Of a DNA stretch of 64,000 bases, positions 1 through 8,848 are shown in pieces (within the stretch, counting starts at the first letter, position 1; every line of letters starts with the position of its first letter). The stretch lies in NCBI GenBank assembly GCA_021199475.1, contig JAJQHZ010000084.1, forward strand, positions 1 through 64,000, read 5' to 3'. The position numbers and the translations under genes are program-made. Origin of the DNA: Lachnospiraceae bacterium. GTDB taxonomy: Bacteria; Bacillota; Clostridia; Lachnospirales; Lachnospiraceae. The notes under the pieces are model-generated. The model saw only the letters and a list, made by a program, of their open reading frames with translations. It was not told the origin of the DNA and ran no database searches.

Positions 1-442
1 TTGTCATCTTATCTGGTGTATTCTTTGTGCTTCGCAGAAACAGCACCGCGCAATTCGGAATTGTAACTTCGAGTATATTGCCAATCCGTTCGCCTTCGTC
101 CAATGCGATCTGTGTCGCATATTCGAAGATTCTGACCAGCATACTGTTGTCTGCGGTACTCTGTACTTCAAATAAATACTTTTTTGATTCTTTTTCTCCA
201 ATGACAGTAAAGCTGCTGTCAGTAATACGTTTGCTTTCTCCCCCATCCTGCTGATTGATGTAATGCTCATTAGGCGCAAAGAGAATCTTTTCATCTCCCT
301 TATAATGTTCGCCAAAGGTCTCATTTAACACCGGCAGTATCAGGGAACTGCAGTCATTTAATAATGTACGGGCCACATCGTCATATGGCGTGGCAGATTT
401 AGAACCAATTTTGCTGTGCGCTGCATTGCTGTTATCCGGCAC
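1..442 (-). CDS. Rpn/PD-(D/E)XK nuclease family putative transposase, 3' part outside window
   Basis: The ORF track misses this gene because it starts at GTG and runs off the left edge. Read from 442 on the minus strand, the frame is open to the edge (147 codons). It contains segments typical of the Firmicutes Rpn-like family: TPYDDVARTLLNDCSS, a FAPNEHYINQQDG segment and a nuclease-like YLFEVQSTADNSML stretch. A GAGGTG ribosome binding site sits 8 nt before the GTG. Family members are recombination-promoting nuclease or transposase relatives. No terminal inverted repeats are visible and the C-terminus is cut, so activity cannot be judged. The listed ORF 4..324 lies in another frame of the same strand and is a shadow. 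Confidence 0.8.
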   Translation of the reverse strand, partial: MPDNSNAAHSKIGSKSATPYDDVARTLLNDCSSLILPVLNETFGEHYKGDEKILFAPNEHYINQQDGGESKRITDSSFTVIGEKESKKYLFEVQSTADNSMLVRIFEYATQIALDEGERIGNILEVTIPNCAVLFLRSTKNTPDKMT

Positions 443-783
443 AGACCGTTCACCTCGGTTTCTTTATGCTTCGATTCCTCCTCTTCTGTATGTTTGTTTT
501 CAGGCCGCTCCGTTACCAAGAATATTCATCTCCATCTGCTGATAGCTTTATTATAATTGAGGTTCGTTTAAAATGCAACCGCAACGTTTCTTCTCGTCAT
601 CATCCGCTCAGCGCATTTTCTAGCGATCAACGATCTTCCCCGGTTCCTACTCCTTCCCTTATAGAAATTCGCTCCCGCTATGCTCGCAGCCCAATTTATA
701 AAAAGAACAGCCTCAAAGCAATTTGCTCCAAGGCTGCTCTGTAATTTTATTGCTATCATTCCATCTTATCGTCAATCACCCGC
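443..783. other. Intergenic stretch, no gene seen
   Basis: About 340 bases between the truncated nuclease gene and the Gly-rich gene. I see no convincing coding frame. The only recognisable element is the hairpin terminator near 701-740. Confidence 0.5.
701..740 (-). terminator. Rho-independent terminator downstream of the Gly-rich gene
   Basis: On the minus strand AGAGCAGCCTTGGAGC is followed after a short loop by a near-complementary GCTTTGAGGCTGTTCT and a run of T. It lies 45-80 nt beyond the stop of the gene at 784-1314. Confidence 0.8.
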
Positions 784-1314
784 TCACCACATCCGCATAT
801 AATCGCGCATCCAGTAATACAGCTCCGCATACTCATGCGGTGCGAAGCGCCTGCCGAAAAATCGCTCTACAAGACCAATATGAACCGGATCATAGCTTCC
901 TCCCATCAGCGCTTCAAGAGCCATCAGGACTCGCCAGGACTCGTCGAAGCCCATCATGCTCATCCCCGGCGCATGGCGCATACCAAATGGCAGCGCGGGC
1001 GGGTGCGGCGGGCGTCTTCTCATCCCTGCCGGATGTCCCATTTCACCGCCTGGTCGTCCCATGCCTCCGCCCGGACGCCCCATGGCATCGTTTCGCGGAC
1101 CGCCAGCCGGGCCTATTCCCGCGCCGCCTGCCATTGCACGACCGCCTCCTCTGGGCGTCATCTGTCGACCCGGGCCGCCCGCTGAACCTCTGCTTCCGCC
1201 TCCAGGTCCCTGTGAACCTCTGCCTGCATTACCGCCCATCGGTCTTCCACTACCGGATGGGCCTCTTCTTCCGCCGCCGGACATGGAATGTCCTCCGCCT
1301 GCTCTTCCTGCCAT
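784..1314 (-). CDS. Gly/Arg/Pro-rich protein with a short ordered C-terminal domain, unknown function
   Basis: 176 residues. Roughly the first 110 are low complexity, with repeated GRPGG, GGPR and GMGRPGG-like units and hardly any aliphatic residues. The last 60 look folded: ESWRVLMALEALMGG followed by RFAPHEYAELYYWMRDYMRMW, rich in aromatic residues and amphipathic. A GGAGG site lies 8 nt before the ATG and an intrinsic terminator follows, so this frame is preferred over the overlapping antisense ORFs. No signal peptide or membrane segment is seen. RGG-like tails bind RNA in some proteins, but nothing here proves that role. I do not recognise the family. Confidence 0.65.
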   Translation of the reverse strand: MAGRAGGGHSMSGGGRRGPSGSGRPMGGNAGRGSQGPGGGSRGSAGGPGRQMTPRGGGRAMAGGAGIGPAGGPRNDAMGRPGGGMGRPGGEMGHPAGMRRRPPHPPALPFGMRHAPGMSMMGFDESWRVLMALEALMGGSYDPVHIGLVERFFGRRFAPHEYAELYYWMRDYMRMW

Positions 1315-1436
1315 CTCAACGTCCTCCTCCTGTTCCTGCCAGTAGCAGCTAATTTTTACTTACCACAAAAATATCTTTCATCGGAATCCCTACACGGAAT
1401 ATACAAAATCATGTTCCAAATAACATTTCCTTACAT

Positions 1437-3062
1437 TTACACCTGCAATGAATTCAAAATCTCAATCTTACAACGATGCTGCTTGCTTTTCTTGTAATAA
1501 CCGATTCCAACAAGAATAATGCGGCCCGTCGTCTTCGGCATCTCTCCCAGTTTTCCCTGGAACTTCATCGCATATTTTTTTTGCTTAATCTGTTTTAATG
1601 CCGTTTCAGGGGAAGCATTTACTTTCAATTCGAGAATAATCCCATCATCAGAATGATTATAAGGATAGAAAATATAATCTACATACCCTGTCCCAGCCTG
1701 ATCTTCCCGTTGGATATCATATTTATTCCGTGCAGCAATATATGCCAGTTTTACACTGCCCGAAAGCTCCGCTTCATTGTCATAATACTTAAGCGGCGAT
1801 TCTGAATTATGCACAAATGCGAGCACCTCTGCTATGGTATCCGTATCCGCCTGATACGTCGCTGCCAGAATCCGCTCCGATTCTTTTTCCAGCTTCCTCA
1901 TATAATTGTATCTCGGTGCCGTTCGCATAATTCGATCAAATTCTGTCTGCAGTTCCATATTGGGAATTCTCACACAGCCATCATGATAATTCAAATACCC
2001 ATATACTGTCATGGCAGAAAGAATTTCATCTTTTCTTTCCAGCGTCTGCGCTGTCGTAGCATATTCTGAGATATCCACCTGCACCTGCTCATCTGCCGCA
2101 AGCATCATCACTGCCTCTTTTACTCCATCAATATCATTTAAAACATAATCCTTTAGCTCCTCATATTCACCAGCCTTCGACCAGTAATTGCCAATCCGGT
2201 TTTCAGAAAACGCAAATACTACCGAATTGGGATTATACAGGCTAAGTCCATTATCATTATGATAGCCATCATACCAATCCTCAAGCTTTTCACGTGTGAA
2301 AGCCGGTGCCTGCGTATTCTCCAGATAACGATGGTACAATTCATCCACTTCTTTTCCTGTAAAACCAAAATATTCATCAAATGCAGAATCATTTGCCATA
2401 TTGTATTCCGCAAAATGATTCATGGTATCGCTGCCTGAATACTTCTTTATCGGAAGAATTCCTGTAATATAGGTCATCTCAATGTACGGCCTGTCCTTTG
2501 TTAAATCTCCTAAAAACGCGGTGAATCTGCCCCGGTCTGTTTCGGTAAAATATGGCCGGTGAAAGATATAGTCCCATTCATCAAAAACCAGGATAAATTT
2601 TTCTCCCTGATACTTTGCGGAAACGTTTCTCAGCATTGCACCTACGGAATCACCGCGACGATGTACAGCATCCGGATACGTTTCTTCAATATCTCCGACA
2701 AGTCCTTCTTTTATATAGCTGATATAATCGTCATACGATGTACAATCGTCCGGACCCTTGCTGAAATTGATATAAATCACATTATGTTGATTCATATGTT
2801 TCTCAAATCCGGTTGTTTGGGCAATCTCAAGCTTTGAAAAAACTTCGCTGCTATCCATTCCGCGATTAAAAAAAGACGCTATCATCTCCGCAGTGATTGA
2901 TTTTCCAAATCTTCTCGGACGTGTAACAGCGATATTACTGCCACCCTGCTCCACAAGCGGAAACAGCTTTTCCAGCAGCTTTGTTTTGTCCACAAAATAA
3001 GGCTTCTTTGTCTCTCTTTCATAAAGCTCATAGGAATCCACCGTATTCAGGTAGCATCTCAT
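1437..3062 (-). CDS. AAA-ATPase-like / PD-(D/E)XK nuclease protein (PF09820/PF08011 type)
   Basis: 541 residues from the ATG at 3062, chosen because GAGGTG lies 8 nt upstream and family members start with a similar motif (YELYERETKKPYFVDKT). The track extends 15 codons further without a ribosome binding site. The N-terminal ATPase shows TRPRRFGKS (P-loop variant of this family) and a Walker B FILVFDEWD. The C-terminal domain has the nuclease-like pattern VDYIFYPY...GIILELK. These proteins are abundant in Lachnospiraceae and Bacteroidetes, often in many copies per genome. Their function is unsettled, with links to mobile elements or defence proposed. The length is normal and the frame intact. 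Confidence 0.88.
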   Translation of the reverse strand: MRCYLNTVDSYELYERETKKPYFVDKTKLLEKLFPLVEQGGSNIAVTRPRRFGKSITAEMIASFFNRGMDSSEVFSKLEIAQTTGFEKHMNQHNVIYINFSKGPDDCTSYDDYISYIKEGLVGDIEETYPDAVHRRGDSVGAMLRNVSAKYQGEKFILVFDEWDYIFHRPYFTETDRGRFTAFLGDLTKDRPYIEMTYITGILPIKKYSGSDTMNHFAEYNMANDSAFDEYFGFTGKEVDELYHRYLENTQAPAFTREKLEDWYDGYHNDNGLSLYNPNSVVFAFSENRIGNYWSKAGEYEELKDYVLNDIDGVKEAVMMLAADEQVQVDISEYATTAQTLERKDEILSAMTVYGYLNYHDGCVRIPNMELQTEFDRIMRTAPRYNYMRKLEKESERILAATYQADTDTIAEVLAFVHNSESPLKYYDNEAELSGSVKLAYIAARNKYDIQREDQAGTGYVDYIFYPYNHSDDGIILELKVNASPETALKQIKQKKYAMKFQGKLGEMPKTTGRIILVGIGYYKKSKQHRCKIEILNSLQV

Positions 3063-3127
3063 TCTTTTATCACCTCGCAGATTGGTGTCGACGTTTTCTC
3101 GCAGCACAGCTGCTCGTTGAGCCTTGT

Positions 3128-3154
3128 GATTCTCCGCCGCAAGCGGCGAGAATC
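3128..3154. repeat. Perfect hairpin in the leader of the AAA/PD-(D/E)XK gene
   Basis: GATTCTCCGCCGC and its complement GCGGCGAGAATC flank a very short loop. The hairpin lies between the proposed promoter (3167-3195) and the start codon at 3062. No T run follows, so it is not a standard terminator. Confidence 0.55.
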
Positions 3155-3166
3155 CCTTCTGCTCAC

Positions 3167-3195
3167 ATTATAAATGTTATTCTCAGGCCGCGCAA
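3167..3195 (-). promoter_or_regulatory. Candidate sigma-A promoter for the AAA/PD-(D/E)XK gene
   Basis: On the minus strand TTGCGC (-35, 3190-3195) and a perfect TATAAT (-10, 3167-3172) are separated by 17 nt, about 105 nt before the start codon. Confidence 0.55.
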
Positions 3196-3237
3196 GTATA
3201 AGATTGATACTTTCCGCATCTGGAAGTGAACAAAGCA

Positions 3238-6200
3238 TTATCCGAAAATAGAAAATATCATCAGCACTGCGCATCCCAGCACAAACACGATCATCCCGGC
3301 ATTTCCACAAGCTGTTCGTATCTTTACACCCTTCGGCAGCTCCAGCTCCGCCTGTGCAAACGACACACGTCGCCAGCTGCGGCAGAACAGCACCAGGCCG
3401 ACGATAGCGGATGCCACGAGCAGGATTACATAACCGCCGTACAGAGCCAGCTGCGGCAGCAGCGGTCCGAGGGCTTCGGGCGAAAGCGTTTCCAGATTTT
3501 CGAGGTTCTCCAGTGCCGACAGGTCAAGCATAGTAAGCAGCGCGGACGGCACGATGCTTCCAAGAAAATTAATACCCATGTGCAGCCCCGCCGAATAGCG
3601 CAGCTTTCCGGTCTTCAGGTAAATGTAGCCAAACAGCAGCCCCAGCGCAAACGCATAGAAGAACTGCGTAAAATTCCCGTGAAAAAGCCCGAACATCAGC
3701 GCCGAGGTGACGACCGCCAGCCGCTCCCCGTAGCAACTCATCCGGTCGATCAGCTGCTTCCGGAATACATATTCCTCGATCAACGGCGCCAGAATCACCA
3801 TAAACAGAATTTTCAGAACAAGCGAATCCGCCAGCGCGTAGGTCGTAATCGCCGCCTCCGCCGATGTACCGGTCAGCGCGCTGATCGCGGTGGTGACCAG
3901 GGTGCCAAGGAGATTTCCGGCATACATCAGGAAGATGGCGATAAAAACTGTCCGCACAATCTGGGACGGCCTCATTGTATGCTTTTCTTTACGGTTTCTG
4001 CCTGATTTTTTATAATTTTCTGTATTATTGCATCCATCTGCAGCGGCATTCTTTTTTGCAAGGTTATTTTCATCAATGATACCATTGCTGCCTGAGCTGC
4101 TGATTTCATTGCTGATATCATTGTCGCCTGAACTGCTATTTTCATCGCTTTCTTCCATCCTGCTTCCACTGTGACTTTTCATTGTGTACACATCCGTACA
4201 TCCCTGCTTCATGTACTCTGCTTCAGGGCAGACAGGCACACGTCGGAAGATCAGCAGTCCAACCGGCACTGCAGCCACATACAGGGGCGCAAAGGTATAA
4301 ACCCACAATCCCCACGAGGTCGAGAGCCATTCCGGAAAGAGCATCGCAGTGGCGATCTGCAGTACGGACGCGATCGCCAGTATCGCGAAGCAGCCGAAAC
4401 CGAGGGTGGAAAAGGTTTTGCGGGCGCGGATGAGACCTGCTTCCTTTTCATTCTGCAAAACTTCCTGTGCAACGGAACTTCTTTCTCCCTCTATCTGATT
4501 CTGATGAGCCTTGCCTGTCAAAATCATAGCTTCTGTAATCGTTTCTTTTTCAGTTACACAGACAGTCTCTTTCTGAAATGATTTCCTCCGCGCCGGTCGA
4601 TCTTTAGGATCCACAACCAGCGGCGTCAGCGCCAGAAAGGCCGCACCAAGCCCGATGTTGACCACCGCAGCCAGCACCGCGGCTATGACGACCTGATCAA
4701 AAACGACTCCCACCGCGATGACTGCCACATCCGGCAGCAGTCCAAAGTAAATAAACATAATCTGCACCAGCTGTTTGACCAGTTTTCCGGCGGACACCGG
4801 CACGGACAGGTTGATGAACGTACCTGTCGTCGTTCCGTAAAAATCAATCGAGAGAATGAACGGAATCCATGCCAGGATATAGAGCGGTTGGACCCGGAAA
4901 ACCGCCTCCGTGAGTATCAGCGCCGGGATCATGTCGAGCAGACAGTTCGCCGTTCCTCCAAGGACTGACCAGAGCAGCTTTTTCTCTGTGCTCTCCGGGA
5001 TCATCCGGAAGAAATCCTTTGACGTATCCTCCTCCAGCGGATTCCCCAGTGTGCGCCAGAACGCGAGGGCTGACAGAGTAAGAACCACCGGCAGGAATCG
5101 AAGCCCATCCGTTTCCGCGCTGTCCTGTAAATATCTGCACAGCGCCGACGCGCCTGCCGCCGCGACCAGATAGAATTCCGCAGTTTTCGTAAAAATCCCC
5201 AGATGCGCGAACCGGAAGCGGTTGTACAGGCTGCGGAAGAAAAAGACGTTCGCCCCGCTCCCATAGCGCATGCCGTCCCGGCGCACTTTTTCGCTCCGGT
5301 CTTTTTTTCGCTTCACGAATCCGGTGCTTTTCTCTGCCTGTCTCACTTCCAGCAGTTCGGCGGTCTCCTCTGACTTCGCCATCGCGTCCTCATAAAAGTC
5401 CGCTTTGATGCTCCATATGATGAGGATCAGCACCACGCATCCCGCAAGCAGCGCAGCCAGGCACAGCAGGGCAAGCGATGTATTTCCCGCAATCGAAAAC
5501 ATACAAAGCCCCTTCAGCCATCCCCAGAACGGAATCCAGCGGGTGATTTTGTGATTGAAAAATGCCGCTGCCGCCCAAAAATGGTCGGAGCCATACGATC
5601 TGCTGCTAAGGAAATACGCAGCCGCCACCACGAGTACCAGGGCGTAAACGCTTTTCCGCAAATACGGCTTCATGCCGGTATGCGTCGCCGCCATGGTATA
5701 AAACAGCACCTGGATCAGCTTGCCGATCACCAGCGTAAAAATCCAGACCAGGATGATCGCGACCGCGCCCCGGATGCCAAGTCCGAGGTTCAGCACCAGA
5801 TTCGGGAGCTGGAGCATCACATAAATACTGGAAATCACGAGCGCGCCGATCTGCGTCATCAGCCGAAACAGCAGCACCGACTGCGGCTTCATCGGCGACG
5901 CAAACAGCAGGTTCACATCCGCGGGCAGAAAAATGCTGCTGCCGCTTTTATCCGCGCCGATCAGTTCAAACAGGAACACCGCCAGAATGATTCCGCCGAC
6001 AATCAGTTCAATCAGGTCAGAGGTCGCGTCTTTTCCGTTTATTTCAAAGGCGAAATCCTCGTCTGAAACCTCAAAGATCACTTCATCATCACTATCAGCC
6101 TCGTTCACATCTCCATTTTCCACAGATGTATCGGGCATATCTCCCGTGTCTGAATCCGCGGCACCCGCGCCGACGGTATATTCATCTGAACCTTCAACAC

Positions 6201-6411
6201 CTGCTCCAACGATATATTCATCGGATTCTTCCGTCAGTTCAGAGGTTTTCTCCGTCTGCTCTTCCCCGACCTCACTTAACATGCCCGCGCCAAATCCAAT
6301 CAGTCCGCCCATCAGTGCGCAGGCGACGATAAAGATCAGCACCCAGGTCTTAAACAGCTTGCGGATCTGGTTCACAAAGGAATGCAGGGCATAGTAACCA
6401 TATAGTCTCAT
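3238..6411 (-). CDS. Fusion of an ABC-exporter-like permease with a CPBP (Abi) intramembrane protease domain
   Basis: 1057 residues. The N-terminal part (to about 620) is a multi-spanning membrane domain like the putative ABC exporter family (PF16962). It is interrupted after the first transmembrane helix by an acidic linker with repeated SDEY-VGAG units. A hydrophilic Ser/Asn/Asp linker leads to a C-terminal CPBP domain with the family signature: EEYVFRKQLIDR (motif 1, EExxxR), FHGNFTQF (motif 2) and HMGINF (motif 3). CPBP proteins are membrane metalloproteases or their relatives, often involved in peptide maturation or self-protection. The ATG overlaps the stop of the upstream ABC ATPase by 4 nt (ATGA), so the two are translationally coupled and probably form one transporter. 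Separate permease and CPBP genes are more usual. Confidence 0.82.
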   Translation of the reverse strand: MRLYGYYALHSFVNQIRKLFKTWVLIFIVACALMGGLIGFGAGMLSEVGEEQTEKTSELTEESDEYIVGAGVEGSDEYTVGAGAADSDTGDMPDTSVENGDVNEADSDDEVIFEVSDEDFAFEINGKDATSDLIELIVGGIILAVFLFELIGADKSGSSIFLPADVNLLFASPMKPQSVLLFRLMTQIGALVISSIYVMLQLPNLVLNLGLGIRGAVAIILVWIFTLVIGKLIQVLFYTMAATHTGMKPYLRKSVYALVLVVAAAYFLSSRSYGSDHFWAAAAFFNHKITRWIPFWGWLKGLCMFSIAGNTSLALLCLAALLAGCVVLILIIWSIKADFYEDAMAKSEETAELLEVRQAEKSTGFVKRKKDRSEKVRRDGMRYGSGANVFFFRSLYNRFRFAHLGIFTKTAEFYLVAAAGASALCRYLQDSAETDGLRFLPVVLTLSALAFWRTLGNPLEEDTSKDFFRMIPESTEKKLLWSVLGGTANCLLDMIPALILTEAVFRVQPLYILAWIPFILSIDFYGTTTGTFINLSVPVSAGKLVKQLVQIMFIYFGLLPDVAVIAVGVVFDQVVIAAVLAAVVNIGLGAAFLALTPLVVDPKDRPARRKSFQKETVCVTEKETITEAMILTGKAHQNQIEGERSSVAQEVLQNEKEAGLIRARKTFSTLGFGCFAILAIASVLQIATAMLFPEWLSTSWGLWVYTFAPLYVAAVPVGLLIFRRVPVCPEAEYMKQGCTDVYTMKSHSGSRMEESDENSSSGDNDISNEISSSGSNGIIDENNLAKKNAAADGCNNTENYKKSGRNRKEKHTMRPSQIVRTVFIAIFLMYAGNLLGTLVTTAISALTGTSAEAAITTYALADSLVLKILFMVILAPLIEEYVFRKQLIDRMSCYGERLAVVTSALMFGLFHGNFTQFFYAFALGLLFGYIYLKTGKLRYSAGLHMGINFLGSIVPSALLTMLDLSALENLENLETLSPEALGPLLPQLALYGGYVILLVASAIVGLVLFCRSWRRVSFAQAELELPKGVKIRTACGNAGMIVFVLGCAVLMIFSIFG

Positions 6412-7133
6412 CGCGCATCGCCCTCCTCAGTCATATCAAAGAACAGCTGCTCCAGACTTCTTCCATCCGCTGCCAGCTCGTCGCGCGTCAGATTCGCCCG
6501 GATTTTTCCTTCCTTCATAATGATGGTGCGGTCCCAGAGCATATCCACGCTGTCAATCATATGGGTACTGACCAGGACCGTCTTTCCCTCCTGCCGCATC
6601 TCCTCAATCAGTAGCTTTAACTCCTTGATCGCGTGCGGATCCAGGCCGATCATCGGCTCGTCCAGCAGCAGCATCTGCGGATCCGGCAGCAATCCCAGGC
6701 AGAGGTTCAGCTTCTGCTGCATTCCCTTCGAGAGCTCATCGCCGAACTTTTTGCGCTTGTCTGTCAACTCAAATCGTTCAAACAGTTCATCAATTCTTGC
6801 CTGATAAGAGGCTCGTCCCACATTTCCGCCCAGTTTATACGCCCGCGCAATAAATTCCATATGTTCGGACACCGTCAGGTTCGGATACAGTGAGGGCATC
6901 TCCGGTATGTAACCCAGCAGACGGCGCGCCTCCGGCGTTTTATTGGAAAAATTCTTTACCGTTATCTCTCCCTCATATTTCAGAAAGCCGATCATTGCCT
7001 TAATAATCGTACTTTTCCCGGCGCCGTTCGGCCCGAGTAAAACAGTCACCGTCCCCGGATCCAGATGAAAGCTCAGGTCATCGCAGGCCAGCACCTTGCC
7101 GTATTTCTTCGTCACATGTGATACGTTCAGCAT
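6408..7133 (-). CDS. ABC transporter ATP-binding protein (ABC-2 exporter type)
   Basis: 241 residues from the ATG at 7133, preceded by AAAGGAG with 9 nt spacing. The track's longer start adds about 91 residues that belong to no family and would overlap the upstream gene. It shows Walker A (LGPNGAGKST), ABC signature (LSKGMQQKL), Walker B (MLLLDEPMIGLD) and the switch His (STHM). It is a cytoplasmic ATPase driving the fusion permease encoded directly after it, with a 4-nt overlap. Together with the permease at 7160 it resembles GntR-controlled bacteriocin-resistance or peptide exporters. The substrate cannot be read from sequence. Confidence 0.92.
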   Translation of the reverse strand: MLNVSHVTKKYGKVLACDDLSFHLDPGTVTVLLGPNGAGKSTIIKAMIGFLKYEGEITVKNFSNKTPEARRLLGYIPEMPSLYPNLTVSEHMEFIARAYKLGGNVGRASYQARIDELFERFELTDKRKKFGDELSKGMQQKLNLCLGLLPDPQMLLLDEPMIGLDPHAIKELKLLIEEMRQEGKTVLVSTHMIDSVDMLWDRTIIMKEGKIRANLTRDELAADGRSLEQLFFDMTEEGDAR

Positions 7134-7159
7134 TTTTCTCTTCTCCTTTAATTTATGAT

Positions 7160-7885
7160 TTAATTCACCTGCTGCTTCCGAAGAAGCCGCCAGGCTCCCC
7201 CGAGTGCCAGAATAAGCGCCAGCGCTCCTATGACCGGCCACATGCCGGACGGAACTGCCGTGATGACGCCCGCAATCCCCCGAAACAGCCCCGGAATTTC
7301 CTTCTCCTGTTCCGTAATCGCCTCCATCACCCATTGCATCCCAAACCAGAACATCATCCAGAGGATGAAAAATACAATTCTCACACTCTGCCCGAACCGG
7401 TTGCACAGTGTTCCAAAAAGTGCGGCCGCCGCAGGCAGACCAAGCACAGCCGCGATGCCATACCGCAAAAGAATCGGGAAGATGGCAAATTCCGGTTCCT
7501 CCATCGGATACAGCCGGACATTCAGCGCATCCTCCGCTCTGGCAAACACCAGCAAGATCACCATTCCGAAGGTGCTCAGGACCAGATGATTCAAGAGCAC
7601 AGAGACAAAAAATCCCTTTCTTGTACAGCCCAGAGATATCTGCGTGTGAAACTGCGACGTATAGTCCTCCCCAAAATTCGCGAATAAAAATACTGCCCCC
7701 GCAAAAGCCGCAGCGATGGTGGCAAGCGGAAACGTCCCGTCACCCTCGTCAATCACAACTCTCATCAGAATGGCAAGCAGAAGCATCCCCGCCAGAAAGA
7801 AGCCCAGTTCGAGCAGCAGTACTGCCAGACATTTGTTTTCATTGATCTGAAATTGATTTTTGATTGCCTTTTTCATCGTAATCAT
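7160..7885 (-). CDS. Integral membrane protein, ABC-2 permease-like
   Basis: 241 residues with about six predicted membrane helices (for example LAVLLLELGFFLAGMLLLAIL, ATIAAAFAGAVFLFA and an aromatic FFILWMMFWFGM). The motif LGCTRKGFF between helices is typical of small ABC-2 permeases of antimicrobial-peptide type. AGAGG stands 8 nt before the ATG. It lies between the two ATPase genes with short gaps, so it likely pairs with one of them. The specific family is not certain. Confidence 0.72.
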   Translation of the reverse strand: MITMKKAIKNQFQINENKCLAVLLLELGFFLAGMLLLAILMRVVIDEGDGTFPLATIAAAFAGAVFLFANFGEDYTSQFHTQISLGCTRKGFFVSVLLNHLVLSTFGMVILLVFARAEDALNVRLYPMEEPEFAIFPILLRYGIAAVLGLPAAAALFGTLCNRFGQSVRIVFFILWMMFWFGMQWVMEAITEQEKEIPGLFRGIAGVITAVPSGMWPVIGALALILALGGAWRLLRKQQVN

Positions 7886-8081
7886 GCTGAAATCCTCTCC
7901 GCGTAATCATATTGAAATCTTCTTCGCACATATTGTTATCTCTTTGTGAAGCAGTTTGCTCTGTGAATTTTCGTTTTCATAACTGACGAGTCTGTTCCAT
8001 ACCTTTACAAGTGCGCGACTTCTCCAACACTCTATTCGGGATGCCGCTCCGGCGAGGCTGAATCTCATCTGAAACCCTGCG

Positions 8082-8834
8082 TCACCTGCGCACTTCCGTT
8101 TTTCGCAGGCCTCTCTGAATCACCACTCCGGCAGCCGCATACAGCGCGAGCCCAATCACCGGCATCACTGGAGAATGCATCCATTTCAGAACATTCTGAT
8201 TAAAAACCGACATCTCACCTTCCAGTCCCGCTATCAGGCCGCAGACAAAGGCAAAGCCCCCGGCAAGCACGGCATTGAGGATGATTCCGAGCGTTCTATA
8301 TCCTACAGAAACCATTCCAAAAACGGTTCCGATGAGGACTGCAAACATCTCGATTGCAAAAATCAGCGGTAACCACTCCATCCAGAATGTCCCCATTTCA
8401 AACACGGAAAAAAGCCAGGCGATTCCGATCACAACCAGTATCACCGCGCCCTCGCAGAGCCACATGCTCAATGCAGTCAGCCGTCTCGTAGCGTTCATGG
8501 AAATCAGCGTTGTAATGTAATTATTAAAAAGAAATGTCGGACAGACCCATACAGTCACGCCGCCTGCAAGCAGCAGGTAAGGCGGAAAATCTTCCAGCAG
8601 CGCTGCGGCCATCTTCCATGACAGCGGCCAGCCACCGCCCGTTTCTTCTCTCAGTATCGGCACAAGCAGATCCCAGAATAGCGCGACAACCAGAGCGTAT
8701 CCGAACATCTGCAGGCAGATTCTGCCAAAGAAACAGACTATGCGCAGTGAACGGGATGCTCCCACAGTTTCCTTCTTTATCGTATCTTTCCTTTCATTTT
8801 GTGAAACTGTCCCTGAATTGTTCTCTACAGTCAT
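8082..8834 (-). CDS. Integral membrane protein, second ABC permease-like subunit
   Basis: 250 residues. A hydrophilic N-terminal 30 residues precede about six membrane helices. The sequence FLFNNYITTLISMNATRRLTALSMW parallels LGCTRKGFF of the neighbouring permease: a short cytoplasmic segment where an incoming gene-order partner ATPase would dock. It starts 14 nt after the stop of the ATPase gene at 8849, with GAGGG-type ribosome binding site, so the ATPase and this permease are probably one transporter. Substrate unknown. Confidence 0.72.
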   Translation of the reverse strand: MTVENNSGTVSQNERKDTIKKETVGASRSLRIVCFFGRICLQMFGYALVVALFWDLLVPILREETGGGWPLSWKMAAALLEDFPPYLLLAGGVTVWVCPTFLFNNYITTLISMNATRRLTALSMWLCEGAVILVVIGIAWLFSVFEMGTFWMEWLPLIFAIEMFAVLIGTVFGMVSVGYRTLGIILNAVLAGGFAFVCGLIAGLEGEMSVFNQNVLKWMHSPVMPVIGLALYAAAGVVIQRGLRKTEVRR

Positions 8835-8848
8835 TTACTTTCTCCCTC

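Noticed and set aside
723-1352. Pro/Arg-rich plus-strand ORFs (723-1352 and 956-1345)
   Set aside because: Opposite strand of the Gly-rich gene. That gene has a ribosome binding site and terminator, these do not.
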